Program-made: the position numbers and the translations under genes
The notes under the pieces: generated by a model
Database searches by the model: none
Seen by the model: only the letters and a program-made list of their open reading frames with translations
What the model was told of the DNA's origin: nothing
Origin: Elmis aenea
Taxonomy: Eukaryota; Arthropoda; Insecta; Coleoptera; Elmidae
Length of the DNA: 64,000 bases
Assembly (NCBI GenBank): GCA_947652605.1
Contig: CANTFG010000303.1
Location: 1 to 64,000 of the forward strand
Reading direction: 5' to 3'
Part shown: positions 33,463 to 45,300 of the stretch, piece after piece
Layout of the letters: every line of letters starts with the position of its first letter
Numbering within the stretch: position 1 is the first letter of the stretch

Positions 33463-33649
33463 AAAAAAAAAAGACAAATTTATGACACAACAAATCAGTC
33501 AACGCTTATTTGGTCTAGCAATGGGAACTAGCTTTTAACCCTATCAGTTCACTGTGCGACTCCGTAGCGAGTAGGTGCATGTTGTTCCGCTTTAAAGTAA
33601 TTGATTATTTAACTTACCTAATCGTAAGTAAAATTATTTTTTGGAGGTT

Positions 33650-34495
33650 ACAAATGATTCTTTTGTACTACGGTATCAAACAAGTGAGAAAATAATGGAG
33701 CTCTATAACAAGAGAAAAAGAACGTTGACACTCAACCTAAGTGAAATTAAAGACAAGATTACTGCAGTGGATATCCATGAATTTTTGTTCGATAAATTCA
33801 ACTTTAATGTAGAACATCTAGAAGCCATTGAGGTTATTGGATTTAAAGTATACGTTAAATTTAAGCAACAAGAAATGGTCGATGGGGTTATTGAGAAATA
33901 TGGTGAGAATATTGAATATAAACATAAAAACGGGAACACATATGTAGTTAGGATAATTAATGAAGATGCAGAAACTTTGGTAAGAATACATGGAATACCT
34001 ATACATATGCCTAATGATGAAATAGCTAAAACCATGCAAACCTATGGACAAGTTCTAAGCATTAAAAACGAGACATGGGGAAAACATTTAAAATTTCCCA
34101 TTCCGAACGGTATCAGGCAACTACGTATAAAACTTAACCAATCAATTCCATCTTACGTCACAATTTTTGGCAGGAAACAATGGGTGACATATAACGGACA
34201 AAAAAAAACCTGTAAGATTTGCAGTAGCTTAGAACACTTATTAGGTGAGTGTCCTATCTATACTCAGACACGTAACAGAAATACACCTTCCGTACTAGCA
34301 GCAACTGAGATAAACAAATATGAAAATATGAATACCCAAGCGAACCAACTCATCAAACCAACGTATGCCAGCAAGGTTTCGCACAACAATGTGGGGGTGG
34401 AAATTGCAAAGAGCATTTTAAACGAAAGCAAGTTAGAAAAAACTGAACCTCGACAGATCAAAAAATTAAGGAAAAGATTGATAGTGATGCGATAA
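33650..34495 (+). CDS. LINE ORF1 (RNA-binding gag-like protein)
   Basis: The open frame is about 280 codons. An N-terminal RRM/Gag-like half (TAVDIHEFLFDKFNFNVEHL) leads to a transition region (IRQLRIKLNQSIPSYV) and one CCHC knuckle, CKICSSLEHLLGECP (CX2CX4HX4C). A basic tail ends at 34495. A frame change just before the stop may have removed the original C-terminus, since acidic Ser-rich sequence continues open to about 34690 in another frame. ORF1 proteins bind the LINE RNA. Confidence 0.75.
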   Translation, partial: TNDSFVLRYQTSEKIMELYNKRKRTLTLNLSEIKDKITAVDIHEFLFDKFNFNVEHLEAIEVIGFKVYVKFKQQEMVDGVIEKYGENIEYKHKNGNTYVVRIINEDAETLVRIHGIPIHMPNDEIAKTMQTYGQVLSIKNETWGKHLKFPIPNGIRQLRIKLNQSIPSYVTIFGRKQWVTYNGQKKTCKICSSLEHLLGECPIYTQTRNRNTPSVLAATEINKYENMNTQANQLIKPTYASKVSHNNVGVEIAKSILNESKLEKTEPRQIKKLRKRLIVMR

Positions 34496-34693
34496 CAGAA
34501 AAAGAAGAAAGTACTAAAGAAAATGGAACTCCTGAAAGCAAAGGTAAAAAGAGGAAAATTAATCAAGGAAAATTGGTAGAGAATTCCACAAAAATTTATT
34601 TAACAGAAATAGACGATTCGGACGGCTCGGCGCCAGGTGGAGACGATCATTTTCACATTCCATCTATAGAAAGTCCGATATCTGACGAAAACC

Positions 34694-37600
34694 TTGGCTC
34701 CGAAAAATCCTTTTATTAAAATGAACAAACGCGTATACACAATTGGAACAATAAATATATGTGGTATAAATACACCGACTCGATTAACAATGCTAAGAGA
34801 TTTCTGCAGAACCAACGACATCGACATCCTATTATTGCAGGAAGTAACAGTAGAAAACCTTGATCATGTACTATTTAATTACAACGTTATCTTAAACACT
34901 TGCGATGGCGCTAGAGGTACGGCAATTGCTATAAAAAACCACATATCTTACAGCGACGTCATTATGTTACCAAACTATAGAGGACTGGCAATAAATATAG
35001 ATGATATGACGGTAATTAATATATATGCTCCTTCAGGCACGCAAAACAGAAAAGAGAGAAATGAGTTCTATATCACTCAAATACCAATTTTATTCGCAGC
35101 TCGTAAGGATTGTCTACTACTTGGTGGTGATTTTAATTGCGTTTTAAGCAAAGCGGATAGCTCGAATGATCAATACAAAAATAAAAGTCAGGCACTGCAA
35201 GCAATGATCGATGGCTTACAACTTAAAGATACATGGAAATTAAAAAACCAAAGTACACCAGGATATACTTACTTTCATCACTCATCAGCCTCTCGCTTGG
35301 ACAGAATATATATTACTGAAAATCTCAGCGAGCAATTCAACAAAGCTGTTGTCCACCCAGCTCCCTTCTCGGATCACTGTGCATATATTTTACATTTAGA
35401 AGGAAACAATCATATTCCGCCTAGAATAGGGTATTGAAAGCTTAACATCTCCATCTTGAACAATGAAGATCTACAAGAAGACTTTCGACTATCATGGCAT
35501 AGATGGCAAATACATAAACATAAATACGGTACCACACTAAACTGGTGGACTGAATACGCAAAACCACGAATCATTTCCTTTCTTAAATGGAAATCCAGTG
35601 AGCTAAGGCGACAGGCCAGAAAATCACTAGAGTTTTTTTATTGCTGCGGGATGCGATGAACATGAACCCAAACGACCCGCATACCAGTCATACCATTAAA
35701 AAAATTAGAGCTAATATCATCAAATGCCAAAGACTATATAGTAATGGAACAAAAGTAAGAGCAAGAAACAAACGTGACATTGATAATGAACCAATATCCA
35801 TTTTCCACATAATACAAGAAAGTAAGAACATACGATACAAAAATATTAAAACACTTTATAATGGTAACACAATGATAGAGGGAATTCAAGAGATAAAAGA
35901 ACATCTTAGACTATTTTTTGAAAACTTGTATAAAGATGATGATTACAACCAGAATGATAGTCACGAAGAACTTTTCGCAGTACTAAATAAAAAAATTACA
36001 GATGAAAACAATACGTTTCTAATGAAACGAATAGAAACGCAAGAACTCAAAGATGCTTTAAAGGATAGTGCTAACAACAAATCACCAGGACCAGATGGTC
36101 TCCCAAAAGAATTTTATTTCACGTTCTGGGATATAATTGAACAGACAATGGCGCAAATAATGAATGAAATTCAGAATACAGACAAAATACCAAAAAAATT
36201 CAAAGAAGGTCTCATTGTTTTAGTCCCAAAATGTAAAAAACCAAAGAAGGCAGAGGATCTGAGACCAATTTCCCTCTTAAACTACGACTACAAACTGTTC
36301 ATGAAAATAATTAAAAGCAGAATTACAACCATCTTACCTGATATTATTAGTAACAATCAGCATTGTATCCCTAAAGTCAATAACATTATAAGACTGCTAA
36401 TTACATTAAGAGACAGTGTGAGCAATGCCCATATTAAAAAATTGAACGCCTTATTAGTGTCCATAGATTTCGATCACGTCTTCGACAGAATTCGTCATAA
36501 TTATATATGGGAAGTATTAAAAAGATATGGATTTGCCAATAAACTTATAGACAATATTAAAAATATATACCAAGACACCACATCCAAACTGCAAGTTAAT
36601 GGAGAAGTAACTGAAGAAATAGCTATACAAAAATCGGTCCGACAAGGGTGCCCGCTATCAATGATTTTATTTATTATTTGCATGGAACCCCTTATACAAA
36701 CACTAAACAACAAAGGGATACAAAGTTGCGCATACGCTGATGATGTTTCGCTCCTACTTAATAATGAAAAAGAATTATCACCCGCATATGCAGACATTCA
36801 AAGATTTTGCAAAGCATCAGGAGCAATACTAAACAACAAGAAGACTCTGGCCCTGAAACTAGGACCAAATGTAAATAAGACTTCCGATTAGCTGTAATTG
36901 GCTTTGGGTAGAACAAAGCATTAAAATACTAGGCATTCATTTCTCAAACAACATTCACCAAATGATTAGTCACAACTGAAAAACAACTGCAATGAAAGTG
37001 CAAGGTGTATTGGCCACAGACAAATTTCGAAAGTTAAATCTATATCAAAAAGGACTGTTTGTAAATATGTTCGCCTTTTCCAAGACATGGTACCTAGCGC
37101 AAATATTACCAATGCCAAAATTAATCGCAAAAAAACTAAGTTCAGCCGCAGGAATGTTTATATGGGCTGGTAATCTGACCAGAATTGCCAGAGAAACGTT
37201 AATTCTACCAAAAAATAAAGGAGGTATAGGACTTATGGATCCACTAACTAAAGCTAATTGCCTGCTCATAAAACGAACCTTAGAGGTTCCCGCTTCAAAG
37301 ACCTTCTTACGGGATTATGTAGGTACCACTGTGTTGAAAAATCCTCCAAATTTAGTTGCTATACCCCATCAAGCACTACAATATCGTAGGATTCTGCAAG
37401 ATGCAGCTTATTGCTACGGTGAAGACTTTTACAATACCAAAATCAAAATTACGTATAAAAATATCGTAAAACGTGGAAAATCGCCAAAAATCACGCAAAA
37501 ATTTCCTCATGTGCTATGGAATAACGTATGGTCGAACATAAATAACAAAAGTCTTACGTATGAACAAAAGTCTAACTGGTTAAAAATTGTACACAATGCT

Positions 37601-37855
37601 GTGATTACAAACGAGTACCTATTTAAAATAAAATTAAGTACAACAGATATGTGTAGCAACTGCAACAACGTCATCGACACCATTTTCCATAGGCAACGAT
37701 GTTTTTTGGGCCTTAGAAAAATGTGGAGCTATTGCTCAGCTTTAAGTAAAAAAATATGCAACAAAAGTTTAACAAGTGAAGAAGCAATATTTCCTGGCTT
37801 CATGTTTAAAAACGAAAAGGCTAACAATGCCATAATCTGGATAATTTTTCATTAA
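34694..37855 (+). pseudogene. LINE ORF2: APE endonuclease, reverse transcriptase, zinc-finger tail
   Basis: APE at 34694-35437: TINICGINTPTRL, LLLQEVTVENL (catalytic Glu), INIYAPSGTQNR, LLGGDFNCVLS, SRLDRIYI and FSDHCAYIL (final His). A stop separates the linker (35456-35659). RT at 35641-36891: SPGPDGLPKEFYF, RPISLLNYDYKLFMKI, VSIDFDHVFDRI (first Asp), SVRQGCPLSMILFIICMEPL and SCAYADDVSLLL (Y-A-D-D). The tail at 36992-37855 has CSNCNNVIDTIFHRQRC, a zf-RVT-like motif. The RQGCPLS and YADD signatures point to the L1/Tx1 side of LINEs rather than Jockey. Three or four breaks. Confidence 0.85.
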
Positions 37856-38361
37856 ATAGAAAAACTAACAGAACCTAGTTATGACTTTAGCGATTTTGTG
37901 GAAACGCTAAAGTACAAATACAATGGTCTCCGAGAGGACTACAAATTGAAAGTATTTGGCACCTTTTTAGCACGACTAGCCGTGAATTACATCTCCTGGT
38001 TTTACCTAAGATAAACTTTGAAAATAACCCACCAAGAAGCAGCAACATTAAAAAATATATTACTACATGTCCAGATTAGTCGGGCGGTCTTGTGGACCGG
38101 AACTGCGTCAGTTATGTGGAGGTCAAGTCCCTGTCTACAAAAAAGCTGAAAAAAAAAAAATTGGTTTTCCTTTTTGTGTTAGATCTTGAATAATGTTATG
38201 TATGATACTTTCTAAGAACCATGTTGATATAGATACCAATTATTTAATATTTAATATCATGTCAAATAATTTTGTACAGGTAAATTTAAAATAATGTTAG
38301 GTTTTATTAGGTAATGTATTATTTTAATGATTGAATAAATGTAGTCTATAAAAAAAAAAAA

Positions 38362-39247
38362 TATAGCTATAAAATGGCTTATATTAATGTAACAACCACT
38401 TATACCTAGTTGAACACCTACGTAATTTTAACTTTAACTTCATACAGCTAATTAAACAAAAAATATTATAGTATGTAAATTTGAAATTAGAAAATGTTTA
38501 AACTTTTTTGGTGCAATTATACCGACATAATTTCACATCAAATAACGTGATATACCTGTAGTAAAATAATTTATATCTTTAATTATAACCGAATACATTA
38601 AAGTAAAAAAAAATAAATAAAAAATCCGGTAATTATTACAAACCCTTGCATTGATGACGATTTTAAAAATGTTTTGTTTATTAAAATTAAAATACCCTGA
38701 GAAAATGTAGATAATATAACCTACACGCGTTTTTTACAACACATGTGGCTTTTTTTTAAATTAACGAGTTATTTATGGTTTTCGGCAAACAAAAAAAAAA
38801 AAACTTTATGATACTCTATTTCGTTATATAAGTAAAGTAGAAGTTTGACTTTAAATTATTAAATATTATTCTATATGCGACCATTACAGTACTTATATAA
38901 TTTGCCTGAAGTCCGTCCAATCTGTATACTTTGAAGAGTATTATTATATTGTACCGTTATGTATGATTCGCGAAATTGCAAGCATTAACAATATGGGACA
39001 AAAATTATGACAAAACTTGACAAAAGTTTATCTCGCGAAATATGCAGGTCATTGATAACTAATTAATTAAACTTAATCCCACCAGTTTATTTTATCTTGA
39101 ATCAAGATTTAAATCTTTTCAAATAACTAAAAGTCAACAGATAAAGAGGTTTATAAAATGAGGACTTGTTGAAATTTAGTCAGAAGTTTTTTAAATTCAT
39201 AACCCGATAAAATATTTGGAATAGTAATTTTGTGCAATTCAAGTATC
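38362..39247. other. AT-rich upstream region of the galectin-like gene
   Basis: No repeat edge or coding frame is recognised. A TATA-like GATAAAATAT at about 39206 lies 40 bp before the start codon and could be the promoter, but this is weak. Confidence 0.3.
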
Positions 39248-39325
39248 ATGCGGCAGTTACTTATACTTTCGTTTGTTATTTTGTTGTCTATAAATTGTGC
39301 ATGGAGTGGAATAGTTACAAATATA
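39248..39325 (+). CDS. Galectin-like gene exon 1: signal peptide
   Basis: ATG opens 26 codons beginning [20 protein letters not shown]: a basic n-region, a hydrophobic core, and a cleavage site probably after NCAWS. It ends at a consensus donor (ATA|GTAAGT), phase 0, matching exon 2. Splicing directly to exon 2 is inferred. Confidence 0.65.
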
Positions 39326-42300
39326 GTAAGTACACAGCTTTTACAAAAATAAAGTTTACGGGTCTGTTGTCTTTTACAACTGTTAATGGTGCGCCAAATA
39401 GAAAGGTTTTCTGAAATTAGATTGGATTCTTTAATACGACAGGAAGCTAAAATCTATTTTAAGAATACAAAATTTCTCGTGCTTCAGATGTTGTAGCAAA
39501 AAATATGTAAATGTCGAATTTCTTTTTTCTCTCATAACTTTTTTGTCATAACATCATTTTTATTAATACTTTCTTAGATACTTTTTAATGTAGAATGTAA
39601 CTGTTATTTTGGATTGTTTTAAATCAATTTCCATTTTCGAGATATTACCTAGCCCTCTTTTCATGTTTTCTTATGAACCGTGAAGTTGGCTTAAGAATAG
39701 TATAATTTGCCTTTTTTTCTCTTTCTAATGAGATGCCACTTGTCATTTTTATTTTCATAAATAACTCAGAAAATCAAACAAAATCGTATTTTACACTTAT
39801 CACGCTGTCCATGAAAAAAGTAACAAAAAAACAACTAATTAACTGTCAAATAAGTCACCAATTGTCTGCGGCGTCATTTATTAGCATTTTAAATTATTGT
39901 TGTGTAATTCGATAGTTTTTTTGGTAAATTTGTTATCATATAATTATGGCTAGCTACATTCACAACTAATGAAAAATTTGACATGTTGAGATGCTACATT
40001 CTTTGTCATAGGAGCTGTGTAGAAATAGACAATTCTTATTCTTCATTAATCTGTTTTGGATTTTTGATTGGTTTCTCGAAGGAACTATTTTCTTTAAATT
40101 TATTTATAAACTGCTGTAATTACGTGTACTTCGTTACCTTCTCTCGGAATACAGCTCTAAGTACGTTCGTTCAGCTTCTACACAGTTTCTATGGCAAAGA
40201 ATGTAGCATCTCAACATGTCAAATTCTGTATTAGTTGTAAATGTAGCCGTAATTATACAGGGTTGCGCAAAAGTATGGAAACAAACAAATATCTAGAACA
40301 CTATTGCAAATATAACAATGAAATTTTGTATAATAATAATAATAATAATCTTTATTTGTTCTGAAAATCCCAAAAAAGGTGTAGAACTTGTCACAATAAT
40401 AATTTACGTACATTACAAATAACATACATAGTTAATAAAATGGAAAAAAACACAGAAAAATTATATTTATAAAGTCAGCATCATTCAAATATTCGCTTAC
40501 TCCATAGTAAGCTTTAGAAATCAGAACTTTTCTTAATTTCTTCTTCAATTCGCGGGTGGGAAGATTTATTATACTCTCAGGTGATGTGTTAAATTTATTA
40601 TATATAGCAATAATTGTGGAGGCAACATTTTTTTGAAGATAGGTATATTTGAAACAATCGGGTTTTAGGTTTTTTTTATGTCGCGTATTGGCTGCATGAT
40701 TTCTTATATTCTCTTCGAACAGATTTACATTATTTTTAACGAAAAGGATGGCTTCGAGGATAAATAGACTGTAAAACGTTAATATTTCGTTGTCACAAAA
40801 AGTTTCTTTGCAGTGATCTCGGTAGTTAAGGCCAAATATATTTCTTATACATCGCTTTTGTATAATAAAGAGGCGTTCTGAGTCACTAGCGTTACCCCAA
40901 AAAATTACAGCATAGCGTAACCTAGATTCGACATATGCATGATATGCAGTTTTGGCCGCGTTTGCATTGACCAATTTTTTTAGGTTTTTTAGTGCAAAAG
41001 GGTACCGTGACAGGCTTTGTGACAGGTGTTCGATGTGGCATGACCAGTCCAGTCTAGAGTCAATACATAAACCAAGAAAAGATATTTTATTAAACTACAT
41101 TTATACTTGTGGAATTATTTTGAAATTTTAAGTCGGAGGTTATTTTACTTTGTGAAAATTTTATAACTTGCGTTTTATTGACGTTTAAGGTTAGATTATT
41201 TAACGTAAACCAACGCTGGAGTTGGCCTAAACAGTCAAAGAGTTTTTGTTCGGAGTTTTTGGAATCCGAGTCACTAATAATAGCAGATGTGTCATCGGCA
41301 AATTATATAAGGGAAGTTTTGACAAAATCTGGAAGATCATTTGTGTACAGTATGTATAAGATTGATCCTTGCGGGACTCCTTTTTTGTTTTTGTTTTTGT
41401 TGGATTTTAGAAATTTACCTGACGAGTCTTTTCCGGCAACGTATTGGTTTCTTTCCGAAATATAAGATGTTATAAGGTTATGGGCGGTCCCTCGTATACC
41501 ATAGTGTTCTAATTTCGTTAGTAGTATCTCGTGGTCAACACTATCGAAGGCTTTTGAGAGATCAACGCCCATGACCATGGTTTGTCTTTATTGAGGGATT
41601 GAAGTACATTTCGGATTGCCATGTAAATAGCGCGGGTAGTTGTCTTGCCTTTTCTGAATCCATTTTGAGCGTTGTTTATTATGCAATAGTGTTCTAAGTA
41701 ATTTTCAAATCTGTTGTAGATTATTTTTTCAAATATCTTGCTGATGTTTGTGAGTATGGCTATGGGCCTATAGTTTCCTATGTCACTTACATCCCCCTTT
41801 TTGTGGATTGGTTTGATTTTTGCACATTTTAGTTTGTTTGGAAATATGCCATTTCTTAAAGAAGGGTTTATGATGTGACTCAAAGGTCCAGATATTATGT
41901 CGGCAGTATGTTTTAAGAGGTTTGTTGGTATTTCATCCTCTCCTGTTGATTTTGTGTTTTTAAGTGACATTATAGTTTTATAGATTTCCTCGTAAGAAGT
42001 AGGACGTAGATAGATAGACCTATTATTATGTTTAAAGTGGCTGGTTTCAGAAATTGACCCATGTGTATTGTCGGGGCACATATTTATAAATAGTTCATTT
42101 ACATTGTTTAGTATGTCTAATGGGTTGTCGCCTGTATTTTTGACATTGTTGATAAAATTGTCTTCTTTTTGCCTTTTTTCCATACAGTTGCCTATAACTT
42201 TCCATGTCGCTTTACTTTTGTTTTTTGCCGTTTTAATGTATTTTTCGTCCGCGAGTCGTTTTGCAAGACGGATGGTACATTTTAATATTTTTGAGTATAT

Positions 42301-45300
42301 TTTAAAGTATTCCTCGGATATTCGACCTTCCCTGTAATCTACATATAGTTGTCGTTTGTTAGAACAGGATGTTTTGACGCCAGTAGTGATCCAGTTTCTG
42401 TGAATTGGCCTTTGTTTTATGGTTTTTGGTTTGAAAATAATGTCAAAGAATTCTTTATATATTTTTAAGAAAATTTCATAAGCCGAGTTTACGTCCGATG
42501 ATAGGTATACTTCATCCCAATTACGGTTTGCAAGGTTTGCTCTAAATTCTTCTAGTTTATTGTGTGAGAAGATCCTTGCGGTTAGATTTTTAGGGGTGTC
42601 GTCCTTGTGATGAACTTTTCCAATCTTTACTTCAACTGACTGGCCGTAGTGATCAGACAGTGCTGTTTGGATAACTTTCCCACAGCTTTTAGGGTCTGTG
42701 TCGCAAAAGTTTTTGATGAAAATGCAGTCAATGAGAGATTTTGATTGTTTGGTAACCCGGGTTGCTTCAAATATTGTTTGTTCATAATTTTGACTGTGGA
42801 GTATGTCGAGAAACAGTTTACTATTTTTATTTTTATTTAGCAAGCAAATGTTGAAATCACCTGTGAGTATAATTTTATATTCTGAGAAAGTAACGAAGCT
42901 TTCTTCTAGAATTTTTTCAAGACAATTGAAGAAAATATCAAGAGAGCCTAAATTGGTTCGATAAATACAGACAATAATAATTTTGAAAGACATGTTTATG
43001 ATACAAGAGCACTCGAATTGACCTTCAATATTGTAAGGTGAAAGATTTTCTAATTCTCTAAAGTCATTTAGATCACTGAGAACGAATATACATGTTCCTC
43101 CGTGTTGCATGGTCGATCTTGCATAGTAGGATACTAATGTATATCCTGGGATGTTGAGGCACTGTAGTTCATCAGATGAGCACCAGTGTTCACTTAAGGC
43201 TAGTATATGTGGTTTTAAGTTCATTGTGTTTAGTGTCAACTCAAGTTCTAAAGTTTTGTTTCGTAAACATTGAATATTGTGATGGAAAACGTGGAGAGTG
43301 TCATTGTTTTTTTGTTTGTTTTGCATGGGTGACCGATTCTTGCTCCTTAGTGGGGCACGTCATTGAGTTTAAAAATTTCGACTAGGCGGATTGCAGTAGC
43401 TTCGTTGAGTTTCTCTGCATTTTTTGCAAAAATGCTATTCTTTCTGATGTGATGTATGATCTGTAGGCGGCTAGATCATCGGCTACTTCGTTTTGGCTAA
43501 TACCATAGGCGGTGTGGAAATCGTTGTACAGCTTTTTTAACGATGGCAGGTCCACCGGTAGACCTTCAGAGGCTAGATATAATTTAATGCTAGTACTTGT
43601 GAAACCATCGTAGCAGACGGTGTTTGATTGGTCAGATAAATACGCTAGGTATATTCTGATGGCATTCTTGATGAGCGGTTCCCTAAGTCTAGCTAGGAGA
43701 GTACGACCAAAAGTGGACTGAGCTTCTTGCGTTAATCTTAATATATGTTATGGTATTTTTCGGATTCGATGAAAATATTAAGGTTGCAATACGACTTCCG
43801 GTTCTACCTGAAACGGACTCAAACTTTGAAATTTTAAATAGAACACCCTGTATATTATTGCATTTTTGGATTCCTCCTAAAATTTACTTTAAAAAATTTA
43901 AAAGGTTATATGGGTCCAAAGTTTTCGAAAAATTTACATTTTTATGAAAATTTTGAGCGATACAGCAATTCCAATTTTTTTTACATTTAAGTTATTTAAA
44001 AAGGTAGTAGAATTTCGTTTGAAAATTAGATTAGCAATTAATTATTTAACAATTTGCACTAGCTACATTACTAAAATATTATACAGGGTCTTTTATTACC
44101 CTTGGTCAAACTTGTGAAACTTTAAACATCGATAACTCAATTTTTTTAAATACAACATCCTATTTGCTTTTAGGTACATAGTCTTGTTAAAAATTTGATT
44201 CTTTAAAAAACATTCACCATGTTTCATACCTTAAACTAATATTTTTCGAGATATCGCGATTTTATTGTAAATTATTAGGGCAACGTAATTTTTCAAGTGG
44301 GCTATGAAGTTAGACAGCGGTAATCTTTAAACAATTGATAGATAATTACGCATTTATTCATTGTACCAGTGTATTAGGACAATTACTAAATCCGATAAAC
44401 TATTGTTTGTGTTTCTACAGTTCGATTATCTGTTGAACGGGAAACGGTTTCAACACTAATCGTTTTTTTTTTTGAATTTAAAGATAAGATGGTCAGTGAG
44501 TTTTGTTTAATACGCGTTTTTTTCACGTACTCAATAAATTATCAAACGATTTTCAGGACTGTGCAAACGATCAAAATCAATTTCATTAAAAATATTGTGG
44601 CCCTGATAAGAAACCTCGATATAAACGTAAGATTGGCAAAATTACATCTAGATTATAAAAAACTTCAACAATTCAAAAGGAAAAGATAAGTGAGGAAAGT
44701 CAATATTATAACTTTGTTGTTTTTATCTTTAATTGTTTAAAAATTACCGCTTTCTACATTGATAGCCTACTCGACAATATTACATTGCCCGGATAATTTA
44801 CAATAAATTCGCGATAACTCGAAAAATATCAGTTTTAGATATGAAACATGGTGAATGTTTTTGAAAGATAATCAAATTTTCAACAAGACTATGAACCTAA
44901 AAACAAATAGGATGTTGTATTTAAAAAAAATCGAGTTATCGATGTTTAAAGTTTCACAAGTTTGACCAAGCGTAAAAAACACCCTGTATAATATTTTGGT
45001 AATGTAGCTAGTGCAAAGTGTTAAATAATCTGTTGTCAATCTAATTTTCAAAGGAAATTCTACTGCCTTTTTAAATAACTTAAATGTTAGAAAAAATTAA
45101 AAGTGCTGTTATCGCTCAAAATTTTCATAAAAATGTAAATTTTACGAAAACGCTTAACTTAAGACCCACATAACCTCATACAATTTTTAAAGTATATTTT
45201 AAGAGGAATCCAAAAATGTAATTATATACAGGGTGTTCCATTTAAAATTTTAAAGTTTGAGTTCGTTTCTGGTACAACCGGAAGTCGTATTGCAACCTTA

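Larger units (their letters stand above)
33463..38361 (+). mobile_element. L1/Tx1-like LINE with ORF1 and ORF2, mutated
   Basis: It starts with an A-run directly at the break in the LTR repeat and ends after AATAAATGTAGTC with a poly(A) (about 38349-38361). An internal A-run is at 38149-38161. It contains ORF1 with a zinc knuckle and ORF2 with APE, RT and a C-terminal zinc motif. A few stops and frameshifts separate ORF2 blocks. No target duplication was recognised. Confidence 0.85.
40334..43735 (-). mobile_element. Non-LTR retrotransposon with microsatellite tail
   Basis: Minus-strand element with the end of ORF1 (about 43385-43735), ORF2 (43326 down to 40432) and a (TAA)n tail. It inserted in the left arm of a foldback element inside galectin intron 1, in antisense to the gene. 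It is 5'-truncated in ORF1. The tail type and protein resemble the relic at 51010-53157, so both belong to one clade. Confidence 0.88.

Noticed and set aside
33703..34051. Minus-strand open frames opposite LINE ORF1
   Set aside because: Shadows of a well-supported plus-strand ORF1 with a zinc knuckle.
38149..38161. Alternative 3' end of the L1/Tx1-like LINE at the first A-run
   Set aside because: The later A-run at 38349-38361 is preceded by AATAAA at the right distance, so it is the better end, though the first cannot be excluded.
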